Shown here one piece after another: positions 34,189 to 34,485 of a stretch of DNA of 34,485 nucleotides. This DNA comes from Candidatus Omnitrophota bacterium. Its GTDB lineage: Bacteria; Omnitrophota; Gorgyraeia; Zapsychrales; Fredricksoniimonadaceae. The notes under the pieces are model-generated. The model saw nothing but the letters and a program-made list of their open reading frames with translations. It did no database searches and was not told the DNA's origin. The stretch lies in assembly GCA_903861305.1 (NCBI GenBank), contig CAIOTT010000068.1, forward strand, positions 1-34,485, in the 5' to 3' direction. Positions within the stretch are counted from its first letter, which is position 1. Each line of letters begins with the position of its first letter. The translations under genes were made by a program, and so were the position numbers.

Positions 34189-34485
34189 ATGTTAATCCCA
34201 GCAGGAAGAAAGAAAATGTTGGAAGTCTTTTTAAAAGATCCTTTTAAAGAGATCCATTTAAGGGAGATATCCCGTTTGTCTAATTCGTCGCTTACAAATG
34301 TGGACAGTTCCATGCGTCTTTTTGTGAAACATGACCTGTTCATAAGGAAGGAAGTAGCCAATTCAACTTTTTTTAAACCCAATCTCGAGAATGATGAGAC
34401 GATTAAATTGTTTGAGTTTCTGGAGATTGAACGGCGAAAAGTATTTTATTCAAAGAATAAGACAATTGCCAGGTTGCTGAAAAAA
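34189..34485 (+). CDS. Winged-helix protein, 3'-truncated; possibly N-terminus of an HTH-nucleotidyltransferase
   Basis: The frame is open for 99 codons to the window edge. Residues 1-65 form a likely winged helix (KKMLEVFLKDPFKEIHLREI, then SNSSLTNVDSSMRLFVKHDL and FIRKEVANSTFFKPN), followed by a basic helix. The plan resembles small proteins in which an N-terminal HTH precedes a MNT-type nucleotidyltransferase domain; the GS..DxD motif that would prove this would lie beyond the window. ATG 34189 is preferred over in-frame ATG 34165 because GGGGAG lies 5 bases upstream and 34165 overlaps the operator. Codon use is AT-rich, unlike the genes to the left, suggesting recent acquisition. Confidence 0.7.
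   Translation, partial: MLIPAGRKKMLEVFLKDPFKEIHLREISRLSNSSLTNVDSSMRLFVKHDLFIRKEVANSTFFKPNLENDETIKLFEFLEIERRKVFYSKNKTIARLLKK

Noticed and set aside
33964-34485. Intron inserted in the anticodon loop of tRNA-Lys
   Set aside because: Insertion at this point fits group I introns in some bacterial tRNAs, but no 3' exon and no intron core is seen, and the segment holds a promoter and a winged-helix gene.

Overview
The window is a dense bacterial chromosome segment of moderate-to-high GC, almost entirely coding on the + strand, with many 4-base ATGA gene overlaps. It has an AT-rich tail after about 33,850. The best lineage guess is Omnitrophota (candidate phylum OP3) or another PVC-related bacterium. 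That guess rests on the ends of the partial first gene, which look like a large-protein family I associate with Omnitrophota, and on the overall gene content. It is recollection, not a search result.

Layout. (1) 1-3147: 3' part of a very large protein of unknown function, closed by a strong terminator. (2) 3203-8103: a small minus-strand membrane protein, then lemA, an M48 peptidase fused to zinc-ribbon modules, and recG. (3) 8188-8427: a small monocistronic gene with its own extended -10 promoter and terminator. (4) 8741-13368: rsmD-coaD-yceD-rpmF-plsX-fabH-fabD, a housekeeping run linking rRNA modification, CoA supply, ribosomal protein L32 and fatty-acid initiation. (5) 13545-20849: a 2434-residue iterative type I polyketide synthase whose KS, AT and DH signatures and domain order match the enediyne PKS (PKSE) family: KS-AT-ACP-KR-DH-PPTase. 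Two hot-dog thioesterases of the enediyne type are fused at its C-terminus. It lies where many bacteria keep fabG-acpP-fabF. (6) 20870-24675: a multi-TM GAF histidine kinase starting 20 bases after the PKS, then a stand-alone receiver and a GAF/HD-GYP c-di-GMP phosphodiesterase. (7) 24687-32541: a complete moxR-DUF58-(DUF4381-like)-batA-batB-batC-batD-batE aerotolerance-type operon, then an inositol-monophosphatase-family gene and a YhcH/EbgC-family gene in the same tight array. (8) 33850-34485: a promoter, only the 5' half of a tRNA-Lys(CTT), AGCAC repeats, a near-consensus promoter carrying a palindromic operator, and the start of a winged-helix protein that runs off the window. This looks like the edge of an integrated element or a rearranged (possibly misassembled) junction.

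How the parts may work together. The PKS carries its own phosphopantetheinyl transferase and release domains, so one gene may make and release a polyene from malonyl-CoA, with CoaD and FabD next door on the CoA and malonyl side. None of the other core enediyne cassette genes is visible, so a linear polyene is the conservative product guess. The kinase directly after the PKS, and the receiver/HD-GYP pair reading into the bat operon, suggest a membrane or envelope-stress sensing block, but the functional link to the polyketide is inference.
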